A stretch of DNA of 32,821 bases from Sphingobacteriales bacterium. GTDB taxonomy: Bacteria; Bacteroidota; Bacteroidia; Chitinophagales; Chitinophagaceae. Positions 8,449-16,579 of this stretch are shown piece after piece (within the stretch, counting starts at the first letter, position 1; the number at the start of each line of letters is the position of its first letter). The stretch lies in NCBI GenBank assembly GCA_004144175.1, contig SEFT01000027.1:1-32821 (forward strand). The letters run 5' to 3'. Below the pieces are notes generated by a model. The model ran no database searches. It worked only from the letters and a program-made list of their open reading frames with translations, and had not been told where the DNA came from. The translations under genes were made by a program, and so were the position numbers.

Positions 8449-9233
8449 ACTTCAGCGGGTATATCTAATGTAATAGTTGTACCTTTTTCTTTTTCAGAGG
8501 TGATATCCAGTTTACCCTTTAGCAGTGCAGCTCTCAGGTTCATATTGTTCAATCCCAGCCCTGCTTCGCTGCTCTTGTTTTCATTCGTATCGAAACCCAC
8601 TCCATTGTCCTTTACCGATACTGTTACCCGTTCGGGGTAATACTTCACATGTATATTCAGCTCATCCGGATTGCCATGCTTTAATGCATTCGCAATCGAC
8701 TCCTGAATGATGCGGAATATGAGCAGGTTTCGCTCTTGTCCCAGCGAATAAGGTACGCCGTCGGAGTTAAAGTTACAAGCAATACTCTTTGCCGACGAAA
8801 CATAGTTGAGTTCTTTTTTGATGACCTCAGACAACTCTGCATTCAATATGTAGCCGTCATTTGCAGTATGGCTCAGGTTACGCAGGTCGGTAATGGCCTT
8901 TGTCATTAGTTCCGTGCTGTTCTGTATATCCTTCAGCGTTCCTTCATCTTTGGTATTACGGGCTATCTTGTATAGCTGCAGCTTTACCAGGCTCAGTACC
9001 TGGCCAATGTTATCATGTATCTCTTCTGAGAAATACCGGAAAGCCTGTTCCTGTACCTCAATGCGGCTTTGTAATAATTCGCTTTGGTATTGGTGAGAGA
9101 GTTTCTGCTTTTCGAGCTTGTGCTGGTATTGCTTGCGCTTTTGTAGTATCACATATAGAATGGCGAAAAAGGCAAACAGTGTGAACAACAATGTCCCAAA
9201 TATCAGAACCGCTGGCAGCGACGATGAATTCAC
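8445..9233 (-). CDS. Membrane-anchored NarL-type sensor histidine kinase
   Basis: A 262-residue kinase with one N-terminal membrane helix (about 8-30), a coiled-coil segment (about 31-65), a HisKA_3 dimerisation domain with phospho-acceptor H73 in EEIHDNIGQ, and a GHKL ATPase domain with N182 (QESIAN), DNGVGFD at 209 and GLGL near 225. It has no periplasmic sensor domain of its own. The signal probably comes from the seven-helix membrane protein encoded immediately upstream. The start codon is GTG at 9233, overlapping the stop of that gene by four bases (GTGA). The kinase stop overlaps the regulator start in the same way. Phosphotransfer to the downstream regulator is inferred from family and coupling. 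Confidence 0.94.
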   Translation of the reverse strand: MNSSSLPAVLIFGTLLFTLFAFFAILYVILQKRKQYQHKLEKQKLSHQYQSELLQSRIEVQEQAFRYFSEEIHDNIGQVLSLVKLQLYKIARNTKDEGTLKDIQNSTELMTKAITDLRNLSHTANDGYILNAELSEVIKKELNYVSSAKSIACNFNSDGVPYSLGQERNLLIFRIIQESIANALKHGNPDELNIHVKYYPERVTVSVKDNGVGFDTNENKSSEAGLGLNNMNLRAALLKGKLDITSEKEKGTTITLDIPAEV

Positions 9234-9862
9234 TTAGCTCGCATTTTCCTGTAAGATAAAAACACTACAGCAAATCCACTATAAATTAATACACTGATAC
9301 TCCATATCATGTACGCAATCAAGGTTGCCTGATCATGCATAGTAAGACCAATCAGCCAGTGAAAAAATGTAAAGCTCCAGAATACAAGGAAAAGTGCGCT
9401 AAACCAGAAAACAGGATTACGGCCAATGTCCACTTCATCGCTCGCCAGAAGCTCGTAGAATGTAAATAGAGACATTGCAATGATCACAAACGACTCTAAC
9501 ATTAGAAAATTAGTATTTAGGTATTTCCAGGGAGTTTGTATGAAAAGAGAATTAAGTATACCGATTACAATACCGACAATACCAACTGACAGCATCAGGT
9601 TATTCTTTCGAAAGCGTTTACTTACCGAGTTAAAATAGAAGCTTATAAGAAATAGCTGGATAATAGAATATAGATGATAGATGATCAGGTTATTTCTGTA
9701 TAAAATGGTAGCACCGACTGCCAACCATTCGACCAAGCAAGTAGTCCCAATATACCAAACAAGTATTTTCGTTGAGCGGTCCATTCTCTTATAATGAACG
9801 AAACCGCACAACGAAGCTAATAGTAATAAGGTGCAATAGATAAATATTAATTTTAGTGTCAT
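9230..9862 (-). CDS. Seven-helix membrane protein, putative sensor partner of the kinase
   Basis: A 210-residue integral membrane protein with seven likely helices (about 4-22, 32-52, 57-77, 90-110, 118-140, 150-172 and 178-203), little soluble sequence, and aromatic or His residues clustered in the sixth helix (FWSFTFFHWLIG). It matches no family I can name with certainty. Its TAG-region neighbour ends 6 bases upstream, and its own stop overlaps the kinase GTG start by four bases, so all four genes look like one transcript. The kinase lacks a sensor domain, so the simplest inference is that this protein detects the signal or holds the kinase at the membrane. It could instead be a transporter-like protein unrelated to sensing. 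Confidence 0.85.
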   Translation of the reverse strand: MTLKLIFIYCTLLLLASLCGFVHYKRMDRSTKILVWYIGTTCLVEWLAVGATILYRNNLIIYHLYSIIQLFLISFYFNSVSKRFRKNNLMLSVGIVGIVIGILNSLFIQTPWKYLNTNFLMLESFVIIAMSLFTFYELLASDEVDIGRNPVFWFSALFLVFWSFTFFHWLIGLTMHDQATLIAYMIWSISVLIYSGFAVVFLSYRKMRAK

Positions 9863-9868
9863 GGTAAG

Positions 9869-10225
9869 CTATAAGGTATCACGAACCGCATCGCCAAAAG
9901 CCGGACACAGGCTAGGGCATGGTGACAATTGATCCAGCACAGAATTACCATTAGGACCACCTAGTACAATATTCCCGTTAGCGTTTACACCTGCAAAAAC
10001 CAATGTTGGCCTGTTGGTTCCATCTATAGTAGAGTTGCCAAGCGCCACTTTCATGGTTACGATAGATGTGTCCTGCAAATAAGTACGCAACAGGTTCGCA
10101 TCAAGCGTAAACGACTTCACATTCACTTTTCCATAAGAGCCTGCGTCGAAATTGTTCGTAAGAAAATCGTTGATTAGTCTGTTTGCCTCGTCGACGCTGA
10201 TGAATGCACCGCTAGTTTCTGCCAT
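9869..10225 (-). CDS. Small CPxxC-tailed protein leading the two-component operon
   Basis: A 118-residue protein without a signal peptide or membrane helix. The N-terminal half is helical (VDEANRLINDFLTNN), followed by a mixed alpha/beta segment with TLVFAGVNANGNIV and a C-terminal cysteine motif SPCPSLCPAFG (C103 and C107). From memory it resembles uncharacterised Bacteroidota small proteins that share a 'GV(N/D)ANGN' strand and a terminal PCPxxC motif; that is recall, not a search. It is the first gene of the operon, 6 bases before the seven-helix protein. It may be a ligand-, metal- or redox-sensing partner of the system, but no activity can be read from the sequence. Confidence 0.8.
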   Translation of the reverse strand: MAETSGAFISVDEANRLINDFLTNNFDAGSYGKVNVKSFTLDANLLRTYLQDTSIVTMKVALGNSTIDGTNRPTLVFAGVNANGNIVLGGPNGNSVLDQLSPCPSLCPAFGDAVRDTL

Positions 10226-10412
10226 AATTAATGCTGTTTTTGATGTGAGTAATGAAGGCTTAAAGATAGTAGTCCGCCAAACGAAAGTCCACCGTTAAAA
10301 AACGGTATTTTTTAAAAAGTTTTAATGGCCCATCCTGTAACCCCCTCAACCCAAAAGGGTTAATTTTAGTATGCCAATACTTCTTAACTTCACCCGTCTT
10401 TTAATATTCCCA
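10226..10412. promoter_or_regulatory. Divergent control region between the signalling operon and aminopeptidase P
   Basis: The region separates two divergent genes and holds two short dyads: ACCGTT/AACGGT at 10291-10296 and 10301-10306 around AAAA, and AACCC/GGGTT at 10348-10352 and 10357-10361 around AAAA. A TATCTTTA box on the minus strand, about 40 bases before the operon start, resembles the -7 consensus with one mismatch. The 10291 dyad is followed by a T-rich run, so it could also act as a weak terminator on the plus strand. Confidence 0.4.
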
Positions 10413-11708
10413 ATGAAATACTTACCAATTCCATCAAAATTATACACACAGAACAGGCAGCGTTTCATCAAAAAGATGAAGCCTAATTCCATAGCCATCT
10501 TTCCCGGCAATCCTATATTGTCTACCAATGGCGACGCTATCTATACCTACCGTCCAAATTCAGATGTGATCTGGCTATCAGGCGTGGTGCAGGAAAAGTC
10601 GATGGTGATACTGTACCCCGACAACCCGGACCAGAATGCACGCGAGGTACTGGTACTACTGCGCCCTAACGAGCACCTGGAGAAATGGGAAGGCCATAAA
10701 CTACGCAAAGACGAGGCGACGGCTATATCGGGCATAGCCAACGTACAGTGGCTGGATAGTATAGATGCTGTGCTACAGGTAATGATGCATAACGCCGATA
10801 GCGTGTACCTGAATACCAACGAGAACGACCGCCTGGATACAAGCCTGATGCGCCCCGACCTGCTCTTCGTACACGACTTTATGAAGCGTTTCCCGCTGCA
10901 TACGTACGACCGTGCAGCACGCATTATGAAAGAGCTGCGTGGCGTAAAGACAAAAGAAGAAGTAGAGGTAACGAAACAGGCAATAGACATTACCGATAAA
11001 GCATTCCGTCGTGTCATGCAGTTCATCCGCCCCGGTGTGATGGAGCATGAGATAGAGGCAGAGATAACGCACGAATTCCTGCGCAACCGCGCTACGCGCC
11101 ATGCTTACGATTGCATCATAGCATCGGGCGACCGTGCGCGCGTGCTGCACTATGTAGAGAACAACCAGGAGTGCAAAGACGGCGAGCTGATATTGATGGA
11201 CTTCGGCGCAGAGTATGGCAACTACGCTGCCGATATGACGCGGACGATACCCGTAAACGGCAAGTTCACCAAGCGCCAGCGCGAGGTATATACGGCGGTG
11301 CTGGATGTACACAATTTTGCCAAAAAGCTGTTGAAGCCGGGCATATCTATCATCGACTATACCAATAAGGTAAATGCCGAAACAGAAAAGCAATTGCTGA
11401 AGCTTGGACTGCTGAACAAGAACGACATCAAAAACCAGGATCCCGCTAACCCAGCGTACCGCAAGTACTTCTACCACGGCGTATCGCACCACCTGGGTAT
11501 AGACGTACACGACCTCGGCACCCGTACCGAGCCGCTGAAAGAAGGCATGCTGCTGACCGTAGAGCCGGGTATCTATATAGAAGAAGAGCAAATGGGCATC
11601 CGTATAGAGAACAATATATGGCTGACCAAAACAGGCAATATCGACCTGTTTACCGGTATACCTATTACAGCCGATGAGATAGAGGCTGCAATGAAAAAGA
11701 AGAAATAA
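10413..11708 (+). CDS. pepP: Aminopeptidase P (Xaa-Pro aminopeptidase, M24B)
   Basis: Cytoplasmic metallopeptidase that removes an N-terminal residue preceding proline. It has 431 residues from the ATG at 10413. The upstream ATG at 10371 would add 14 residues with no counterpart in the family, so I prefer the later one. An N-terminal creatinase-like domain (about 1-170) precedes the pita-bread catalytic domain. The five dinuclear metal ligands are present: D263 (MDFGAEY), D274 (ADMTRT), H359 (GVSHHLGIDVHD), E384 (VEPGIY) and E399 (IRIEN). The gene stands alone, divergent from the signalling operon and closed by a terminator. Confidence 0.95.
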   Translation: MKYLPIPSKLYTQNRQRFIKKMKPNSIAIFPGNPILSTNGDAIYTYRPNSDVIWLSGVVQEKSMVILYPDNPDQNAREVLVLLRPNEHLEKWEGHKLRKDEATAISGIANVQWLDSIDAVLQVMMHNADSVYLNTNENDRLDTSLMRPDLLFVHDFMKRFPLHTYDRAARIMKELRGVKTKEEVEVTKQAIDITDKAFRRVMQFIRPGVMEHEIEAEITHEFLRNRATRHAYDCIIASGDRARVLHYVENNQECKDGELILMDFGAEYGNYAADMTRTIPVNGKFTKRQREVYTAVLDVHNFAKKLLKPGISIIDYTNKVNAETEKQLLKLGLLNKNDIKNQDPANPAYRKYFYHGVSHHLGIDVHDLGTRTEPLKEGMLLTVEPGIYIEEEQMGIRIENNIWLTKTGNIDLFTGIPITADEIEAAMKKKK

Positions 11709-11729
11709 TCTACATCTGAATAAAACTGG

Positions 11730-11762
11730 AACGCGCTGTATGATGTCAATACAGCGCGTTTT
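11730..11762 (+). terminator. Terminator of the aminopeptidase P gene
   Basis: Arms AACGCGCTGTA (11730-11740) and exact complement (11750-11760), nine-base loop, then a short T-run. Confidence 0.88.
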
Positions 11763-11773
11763 ACTTACTGCCT

Positions 11774-11781
11774 TATCTTTG
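11774..11781 (+). promoter_or_regulatory. -7 box (TATCTTTG) of the outer-membrane protein pair
   Basis: Exact TAnnTTTG match, 17 bases before the ATG at 11799 and directly after the preceding terminator. Confidence 0.6.
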
Positions 11782-11798
11782 AAATTAAGTACAGCACT

Positions 11799-12632
11799 AT
11801 GAAAAAGATCCTTTTGCTCGCTTTACTGGCAGGTATTTGTGCCACTGCGCAGGCGCAGAAGTTCTATGCGCGCGCGGGTGTGGGTTATGCCTTTACACAT
11901 GCAGGGCAAATAGGTGGCACCACGCCCAGTACGCAACAGCTATCACCATTCATCAGTGGCAGCCTTACGGGCGGACTCACAGGCAGCGATTTCACCATCA
12001 AAAAAGTTTCTTTCTCAACCGGGCCTGCCGTAAGGGTAGCGGGTGGATACATGTTTAGTAAAAACATTGGCATCGATCTGGAAGGTAGTTTTTACCTGAC
12101 CCCTGCTGAGCACAAGTTGACTGTAAATGCAGCAGGTAATACCTCAACTACCACCTACACGCAAAAGGCTACCCTACCGATACTACTTACTCCTGCCCTG
12201 GTATTGCAAAGTGGCGGCAACAAGCTTAACGCATATACACGCTTTGGCATCACCTTGCCGTTGAGCGCAAAGACGCAGGATGAGGTTAATACAGTTTACA
12301 ATGACAGTTCGCGTAGCTCCCTGTTAATAAAAAGCACCCAAAGCCCCCGCTTTTCAATCGGTTTCTCTGCAGCTGCGGGCGTCAAATACCGCCTTGCATC
12401 AAAACTATCGGTATGGGCGGAGGCTTCTCTGTTATCTATGTCGCTTTATGCAAAAGAATCAGAACTTACCGAACGGGCGATCAATGGCGTGAACAACATA
12501 GATCTCATTCCGCAGGACCAGCGTATATATAAGTACGAGTTTACGGGTAATACCGCCAACAGCGCTTATTACACATATTCCGTGCCTTTCAGTAATATTG
12601 CTACATGCATAGGCATATCCTATGATTTTTAA
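11799..12632 (+). CDS. Outer-membrane beta-barrel protein, first of a tandem pair
   Basis: A 277-residue protein with a clear Sec signal peptide (MKKILLLALLAGICATAQA, cleavage before QKFYARAG). The mature part is alternating beta-sequence typical of small OmpW/OprF-like porins: ARAGVGYAF near the start, GGYMFSKNIGIDLEGSF, YTRFGITLP, FSIGFSAAAGVKYRL and a final strand ending in YDF. The terminal aromatic residue fits recognition by the BAM complex. It is paralogous to the next gene (shared blocks SGG-K-N-YTR-G and FS-GFS-AAGVKY). Location in the outer membrane is inferred; transport or structural role is unknown. Confidence 0.9.
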   Translation: MKKILLLALLAGICATAQAQKFYARAGVGYAFTHAGQIGGTTPSTQQLSPFISGSLTGGLTGSDFTIKKVSFSTGPAVRVAGGYMFSKNIGIDLEGSFYLTPAEHKLTVNAAGNTSTTTYTQKATLPILLTPALVLQSGGNKLNAYTRFGITLPLSAKTQDEVNTVYNDSSRSSLLIKSTQSPRFSIGFSAAAGVKYRLASKLSVWAEASLLSMSLYAKESELTERAINGVNNIDLIPQDQRIYKYEFTGNTANSAYYTYSVPFSNIATCIGISYDF

Positions 12633-12645
12633 GTATTTACAACAA

Positions 12646-13506
12646 ATGAGAAAACTATTTTTTACCGCTCTTACTCTGTCTCTTTGTGCATCGGCCGCAC
12701 AGGCGCAAAAGCTGTATGTGCGCGGTATGCTGGGCTTCGCGGTTGCCAATGCCGGCCAGACGACTGACGATACACGATCTCCGCACAGCGGCAGTATGTT
12801 ATATACGGCGCCCAGCACAGGCGCCACGCCTGTTCTTACAAGCTTTAAGCTAAAGTCTGTCTCCTTCAATACCGGCATACAAACTTCCTTAGCGCTGGGC
12901 TATATGTTCAACAACAATGTGGGCGTAGAGCTGGGGGCAGATATTGGTATCGCTCACATTGAACACGAGGGGCAGATAACAGCGCCATCCTCCAATAGCA
13001 GTGCTTATACAGTAACGCAGTTTTACAGCCAATATGTAAAGAACCCGATCATCCTTACGCCGGCACTCTGCCTGCAGTCGGGCGGTAAGAAGATTAATAT
13101 CTATACGCGCGCAGGATTAGCTGTACCCGTTCGATCTAATATTACTACCGAGATAGGGCAGATAACTACGGCAACAGGTACTAACTCATCCCGCAGTATC
13201 AACCTTGGTTACACCACAACTACTGCATTCAGCCTTGGTTTTTCGGGTGCAGCAGGCGTAAAGTACGCAGTAAATTCAAAGCTGCAATTAGGCGCAGAAA
13301 TAAGCGCAGTGTCCTTATCGCTCTACCTCGACAAGCTGGAATTTACCAGCTATTCTGAGAACGGGGTGGATCTGTTTTCCCGACTCCCTGAAGAATCGAA
13401 ACGTATATCTTACGGCAAGTCAGGCGGAAGTGGTGTAGAGCCTACCTATTCAGTTCCGTTTAGTAACGTCGGGCTTAAAGTCGGTGTGTTTTATACTTTG
13501 AAGTAG
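12646..13506 (+). CDS. Outer-membrane beta-barrel protein, second of the tandem pair
   Basis: About 286 residues from the ATG at 12646, which places a signal peptide (RKLFFTALTLSLCASAAQA, cleavage before QKLYVRG) at the N-terminus. An upstream in-frame ATG at 12622 would overlap the previous gene and add eight residues before the signal, so it is less likely. The mature domain repeats the blocks of the neighbour: ALGYMFNNNVGVELGADI, LCLQSGGKKINIYTRAG and FSLGFSGAAGVKYAV. The 13-base gap and shared promoter point to one transcript. Sequence divergence between the two suggests an old duplication with different surface loops. Confidence 0.9.
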   Translation: MRKLFFTALTLSLCASAAQAQKLYVRGMLGFAVANAGQTTDDTRSPHSGSMLYTAPSTGATPVLTSFKLKSVSFNTGIQTSLALGYMFNNNVGVELGADIGIAHIEHEGQITAPSSNSSAYTVTQFYSQYVKNPIILTPALCLQSGGKKINIYTRAGLAVPVRSNITTEIGQITTATGTNSSRSINLGYTTTTAFSLGFSGAAGVKYAVNSKLQLGAEISAVSLSLYLDKLEFTSYSENGVDLFSRLPEESKRISYGKSGGSGVEPTYSVPFSNVGLKVGVFYTLK

Positions 13507-13526
13507 ATAGCAATCCTCGTATAATA

Positions 13527-13563
13527 GAAACAGAGCGCGTCGTGGGACGCGCTCTGTTTCTTT
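13527..13563. terminator. Bidirectional terminator between convergent genes
   Basis: A perfect 15-bp stem, arms 13527-13541 and 13546-13560 with GTGG loop, flanked by T-rich sequence on the plus strand and by A-rich sequence (T on the minus strand) on the left. It serves the outer-membrane pair and the opposing small membrane protein gene. Confidence 0.9.
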
Positions 13564-13578
13564 ATATAAATGTATCGT

Positions 13579-14013
13579 TTATCGAAGCCTGTCCATCGAC
13601 TTTACCAGTTTTTCATCATTCCTGATCGCCCTTATAGCCATTATCAGGAAAATGATAGCAAGTACCGGCAGTATAGAGCCTATCCAATAGCTGCCACCTG
13701 TGGGTGCTGATGTTGCGTTATTAGCGTTACTTACGCGCATCAGCGTCATCGAAAGAAAGCCCATGGTAAATACCATGCTCAATAGAGCCATCAACCGCTG
13801 CTTCTTCCTGTCTTTAAAAAGGAATATAGCTACCAGCGGAAGTATCGTAATGACCAATCCTATTAGCAGCGATGGATAGTGACTTACTACATTCAGGTTC
13901 CTTGCGCCTGCTGCTACAGCTGCTTCGTCCACCCTGTACAGGTCAAAAACAAAAAGACCGGCATTGCACAAGGCAGCAAGCAATAGCCAAATGGATTGTA
14001 TTCTTTGTATCAT
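13579..14013 (-). CDS. DUF4293-like four-helix membrane protein
   Basis: A 144-residue protein opening with MIQRIQSIWLLLA, the conserved start of the DUF4293 family of Bacteroidota. Four membrane helices are visible: SIWLLLAALCNAGLFVF, LLIGLVITILPLVAIFLF, LMALLSMVFTMGFLSMTL and SYWIGSILPVLAIIFLIM. A short basic tail ends in DRLR. Function is unknown in the family. It lies 75 bases downstream of serS on the same strand, so it may be read through from it. Confidence 0.88.
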   Translation of the reverse strand: MIQRIQSIWLLLAALCNAGLFVFDLYRVDEAAVAAGARNLNVVSHYPSLLIGLVITILPLVAIFLFKDRKKQRLMALLSMVFTMGFLSMTLMRVSNANNATSAPTGGSYWIGSILPVLAIIFLIMAIRAIRNDEKLVKSMDRLR

Positions 14014-14088
14014 AAAATGATCTTATTCAGATTAGCAGGTTTAAATATACTTTGTTTACCCTGCTAAAAAAACTGTTCCTGTTACTGT

Positions 14089-15360
14089 TTAGTTTATCTG
14101 TTTCTTACCGAAATAAGGCTGAAGCGCTTCGGGTATGTTGATGCCTTCCGCCGTCTGGTTGTTCTCCAGCAGGCAGGCCATGATACGTGGCAGGGCCAGC
14201 GAGCTACCATTCAGCGTGTGCACCAATTGTGTTTTACCCGAGCCATCTTTATACCTGATCTTCATACGGTTGGCCTGGAACACCTCGAAATTCGATACCG
14301 AACTCACCTCCAGCCAGCGTTCCTGGGCGGCGCTATATATCTCAAAATCGTAGGTAAGGGCCGATGTAAAGCTCATATCTCCACCGCAAAGGCGCAGTAT
14401 ACGGTAATGCAGCCCCAGCGACTGTATCAGCTTCTCTACGTGTGCTACCATCTCTTCCAGTGTGTCATAGCTCTTATCCGGGTGCGCTATCTGCACCACT
14501 TCCACTTTATCGAACTGGTGCAGGCGGTTCAGGCCGCGTACATCCTTGCCATAAGACCCTGCCTCGCGGCGGAAGCATGGCGTGTATGCCGTCATCTTTA
14601 CCGGTAGTTCCTGCTCGGTCAGTATCGTATCTCTGTATATATTGGTAACCGGTACTTCGGCTGTTGGTATCAGGTAAAATTTATCCTCCGTTACATGATA
14701 CATCTGCCCCTCTTTATCGGGCAGTTGGCCGGTACCATAGGCAGTAGCCTCATTCACCATATAGGGCGGACAGTACTCGGTATATCCTGCGTCGATATTG
14801 TAGTTGAGGAAATAGCTGATGAGCGCGCGTTGCAGCTTTGCACCCTGCCCTGTGTACACGGGGAAGCCACTGCCCGTTATTTTATTACCCAGCTCAAAAT
14901 CGATCAGTTTATACTTCGCCGTAAGCTCCCAGTGCGGTAGGTTATTGGCCCCAAGATTAGGGTTGGTGCCGCCCATGCGCACTACTTCATTTTCCTCCGG
15001 CGTTTTACCGGCAGGTACGCTGCTGTGCGGCATATTGGGCAGGCGCAGCAGGCTGTCTTTCAGCTCTGCGTCGAGCGCATCCACCTGCTCCAGCAGGCTT
15101 TTTGATTGTTCTTTATTGGCCGATACTTGCGCTTTTAGCTGCTCTGCTTCTTCCTTTTGGCCCTTAGCCATCATCTGCCCTATGCTCTTCGATGCCGAGT
15201 TGATAGATGCAGCCAGGTTGTCGCTTTCGGCCTGTACGTGCCTGCGGCGTTCGTCCAGTTCCAGTATCCTGTCTACCAGTTCTGTTTCTTTGAAGTTCTT
15301 CTTTTTCAGTCCTTCCAGTATCAGCTCTTTATTTTGCCTTAGCAGTTGTATGGGCAGCAT
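14089..15360 (-). CDS. serS: Seryl-tRNA synthetase
   Basis: Class II aminoacyl-tRNA synthetase that charges tRNA-Ser and tRNA-Sec with serine in the cytoplasm. It has 423 residues from ATG 15360 (MLPIQLLRQNKELILEGL), which matches the usual SerRS N-terminus; an in-frame ATG at 15393 would add eleven unconserved residues. The long antiparallel coiled-coil arm that grips the tRNA variable loop covers about 25-100. Motif 2 (FRREAGSYGKDVRGL) and motif 3 (NGSSLALPRIMACLLEN) are complete. A TATATTTG -7 box lies on the minus strand at 15381-15388. Confidence 0.97.
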   Translation of the reverse strand: MLPIQLLRQNKELILEGLKKKNFKETELVDRILELDERRRHVQAESDNLAASINSASKSIGQMMAKGQKEEAEQLKAQVSANKEQSKSLLEQVDALDAELKDSLLRLPNMPHSSVPAGKTPEENEVVRMGGTNPNLGANNLPHWELTAKYKLIDFELGNKITGSGFPVYTGQGAKLQRALISYFLNYNIDAGYTEYCPPYMVNEATAYGTGQLPDKEGQMYHVTEDKFYLIPTAEVPVTNIYRDTILTEQELPVKMTAYTPCFRREAGSYGKDVRGLNRLHQFDKVEVVQIAHPDKSYDTLEEMVAHVEKLIQSLGLHYRILRLCGGDMSFTSALTYDFEIYSAAQERWLEVSSVSNFEVFQANRMKIRYKDGSGKTQLVHTLNGSSLALPRIMACLLENNQTAEGINIPEALQPYFGKKQIN

Positions 15361-15380
15361 ATCACGGTTAAATTGTGTGG

Positions 15381-15388
15381 CAAATATA
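15381..15388 (-). promoter_or_regulatory. -7 box (TATATTTG) of serS
   Basis: Exact TAnnTTTG match on the minus strand, 20 bases before the serS ATG and just after the terminator of the upstream MoxR-type gene. Confidence 0.55.
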
Positions 15389-15398
15389 TACAAATGAA

Positions 15399-15430
15399 AA
15401 GACCTTACAGGGCACAGCCTGTAAGGTCTT
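15399..15430 (-). terminator. Terminator of the MoxR-type ATPase gene
   Basis: A 13-bp perfect stem, arms 15399-15411 and 15418-15430 with a six-base loop; on the minus strand it is followed by TTTT. Confidence 0.85.
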
Positions 15431-15451
15431 GGTATTATTGGTCGTTACCGG

Positions 15452-16462
15452 CTATGGCACTTCTACCACATTCAGTATCTCATTCAGTATATGTTCACTT
15501 GTTATGTTCTCAGCCTCAGCCTCGTAAGTAACGCCTATGCGGTGGCGCATCACGTCGTGGCATATAGCGCGCACGTCCTCCGGTATTACATAGCCCCTGC
15601 GTTTGATGAAGGCGTATGCCTTGGCAGCCAGGGCCAAGTTGATGCTGGCACGTGGAGAACCTCCATAGCTGATGAGCGGCTTCAGGCGCGGCAGCTTATA
15701 ATCTTCAGGGAAGCGGGTAGCAAAAACAATATCCAGTATATACTGTTCTATTTTTTCGTCCATATACACCTCGCGTACCAGTTGGCGGGCGCGCAGTATA
15801 TCATCGGTGCTTACTACAGCATTGATCTTCGGACTGCCCTGCGGATTCAGATTGTAGCGGATAATGTGCCTTTCTTCCTCTTTCTTCGGGTAAGAGATCA
15901 CCACCTTCAGCATGAAACGGTCTACCTGCGCTTCGGGTAGCTCGTAGGTACCCTCCTGCTCTATCGGGTTTTGCGTAGCCAATACAAGGAAAGGTTCTTC
16001 CAGCTTGTACGTGCTGTCCCCAATGGTTACCTGGCGTTCCTGCATGGCCTCCAGCAGTGCGCTCTGTACTTTCGCCGGGGCGCGGTTTATCTCATCGGCC
16101 AGTATAAAGTTGGCAAATATAGGCCCCTTACGCACTGCAAATTCGTGTGCCTGCGGGTTATACACCATGGTACCCAGTACGTCGGCAGGTAGCAGATCGG
16201 GGGTGAACTGTATACGTGCAAAGCGGGCATGTATAGCCGATGCCAGCGACTTTATCGACAGCGTCTTTGCCAGACCAGGTACGCCTTCCAGCAGTACGTG
16301 TCCGTTGGCCAGCAGGCCTATCAGCAGCCGCTCTACCATGTACTTCTGGCCTACAACGGTCTTATTCAGCTCCATCGTAAGCAGGTCTATAAAAGCGCTC
16401 TGCTGATGGATGCGTTCATTTAACTCTCTGATATCGGGAGATGATGTTTCTAATGGTTCCAT
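15452..16462 (-). CDS. MoxR-family AAA+ ATPase
   Basis: A 336-residue AAA+ ATPase with Walker A GVPGLAKT (60-67), Walker B FILADEINRAPAKVQSALLEAMQE, sensor ATQNPIEQEGTYELPEAQ and the C-terminal lid with RASINLALAAKAYAF. This is the MRP subgroup of MoxR ATPases, thought to act as chaperones in maturation of protein complexes. These genes usually sit next to DUF58 and von Willebrand factor genes; here neither follows, since a terminator and then serS come next, so this gene is separated from the usual partners, at least on its downstream side. A TATTTTTG box (16508-16515, minus strand) is a candidate promoter. Confidence 0.94.
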   Translation of the reverse strand: MEPLETSSPDIRELNERIHQQSAFIDLLTMELNKTVVGQKYMVERLLIGLLANGHVLLEGVPGLAKTLSIKSLASAIHARFARIQFTPDLLPADVLGTMVYNPQAHEFAVRKGPIFANFILADEINRAPAKVQSALLEAMQERQVTIGDSTYKLEEPFLVLATQNPIEQEGTYELPEAQVDRFMLKVVISYPKKEEERHIIRYNLNPQGSPKINAVVSTDDILRARQLVREVYMDEKIEQYILDIVFATRFPEDYKLPRLKPLISYGGSPRASINLALAAKAYAFIKRRGYVIPEDVRAICHDVMRHRIGVTYEAEAENITSEHILNEILNVVEVP

Positions 16463-16507
16463 ATTAGGTTATGAATACGGCTATTTAATCAGCAAGATAT
16501 TACATCT

Positions 16508-16515
16508 CAAAAATA
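16508..16515 (-). promoter_or_regulatory. Candidate -7 box (TATTTTTG) of the MoxR-type gene
   Basis: Matches TAnnTTTG on the minus strand, 45 bases before the ATG at 16462. The surroundings are AT-rich, so a chance match is possible. Confidence 0.4.
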
Positions 16516-16546
16516 TTACGAACACTATTTCGGGCGCTGTTAAAAC

Positions 16547-16574
16547 TTGGTTAAACCAAAAACTGCTAGTTTTG
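16547..16574 (+). promoter_or_regulatory. Promoter with dyad before the small conserved gene
   Basis: A palindrome TTGGTT-A-AACCAA (16547-16559) overlaps a possible -33 TTG, and a TAGTTTTG -7 box follows at 16567-16574. The gap between the TTG and the -7 box is 17 bases, a little short. The ATG at 16580 lies only five bases beyond the -7 box, so the transcript would have almost no leader. Confidence 0.5.
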
Positions 16575-16579
16575 ATGCC

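Noticed and set aside
10773-11591. Long minus-strand open frame of 272 codons
   Set aside because: It is antisense to the aminopeptidase P gene, whose catalytic residues are intact; the antisense product shows no recognisable domain.
15452-16462. MoxR-DUF58-von Willebrand operon
   Set aside because: Only the ATPase is present; serS follows after a terminator and a divergent small gene lies upstream.
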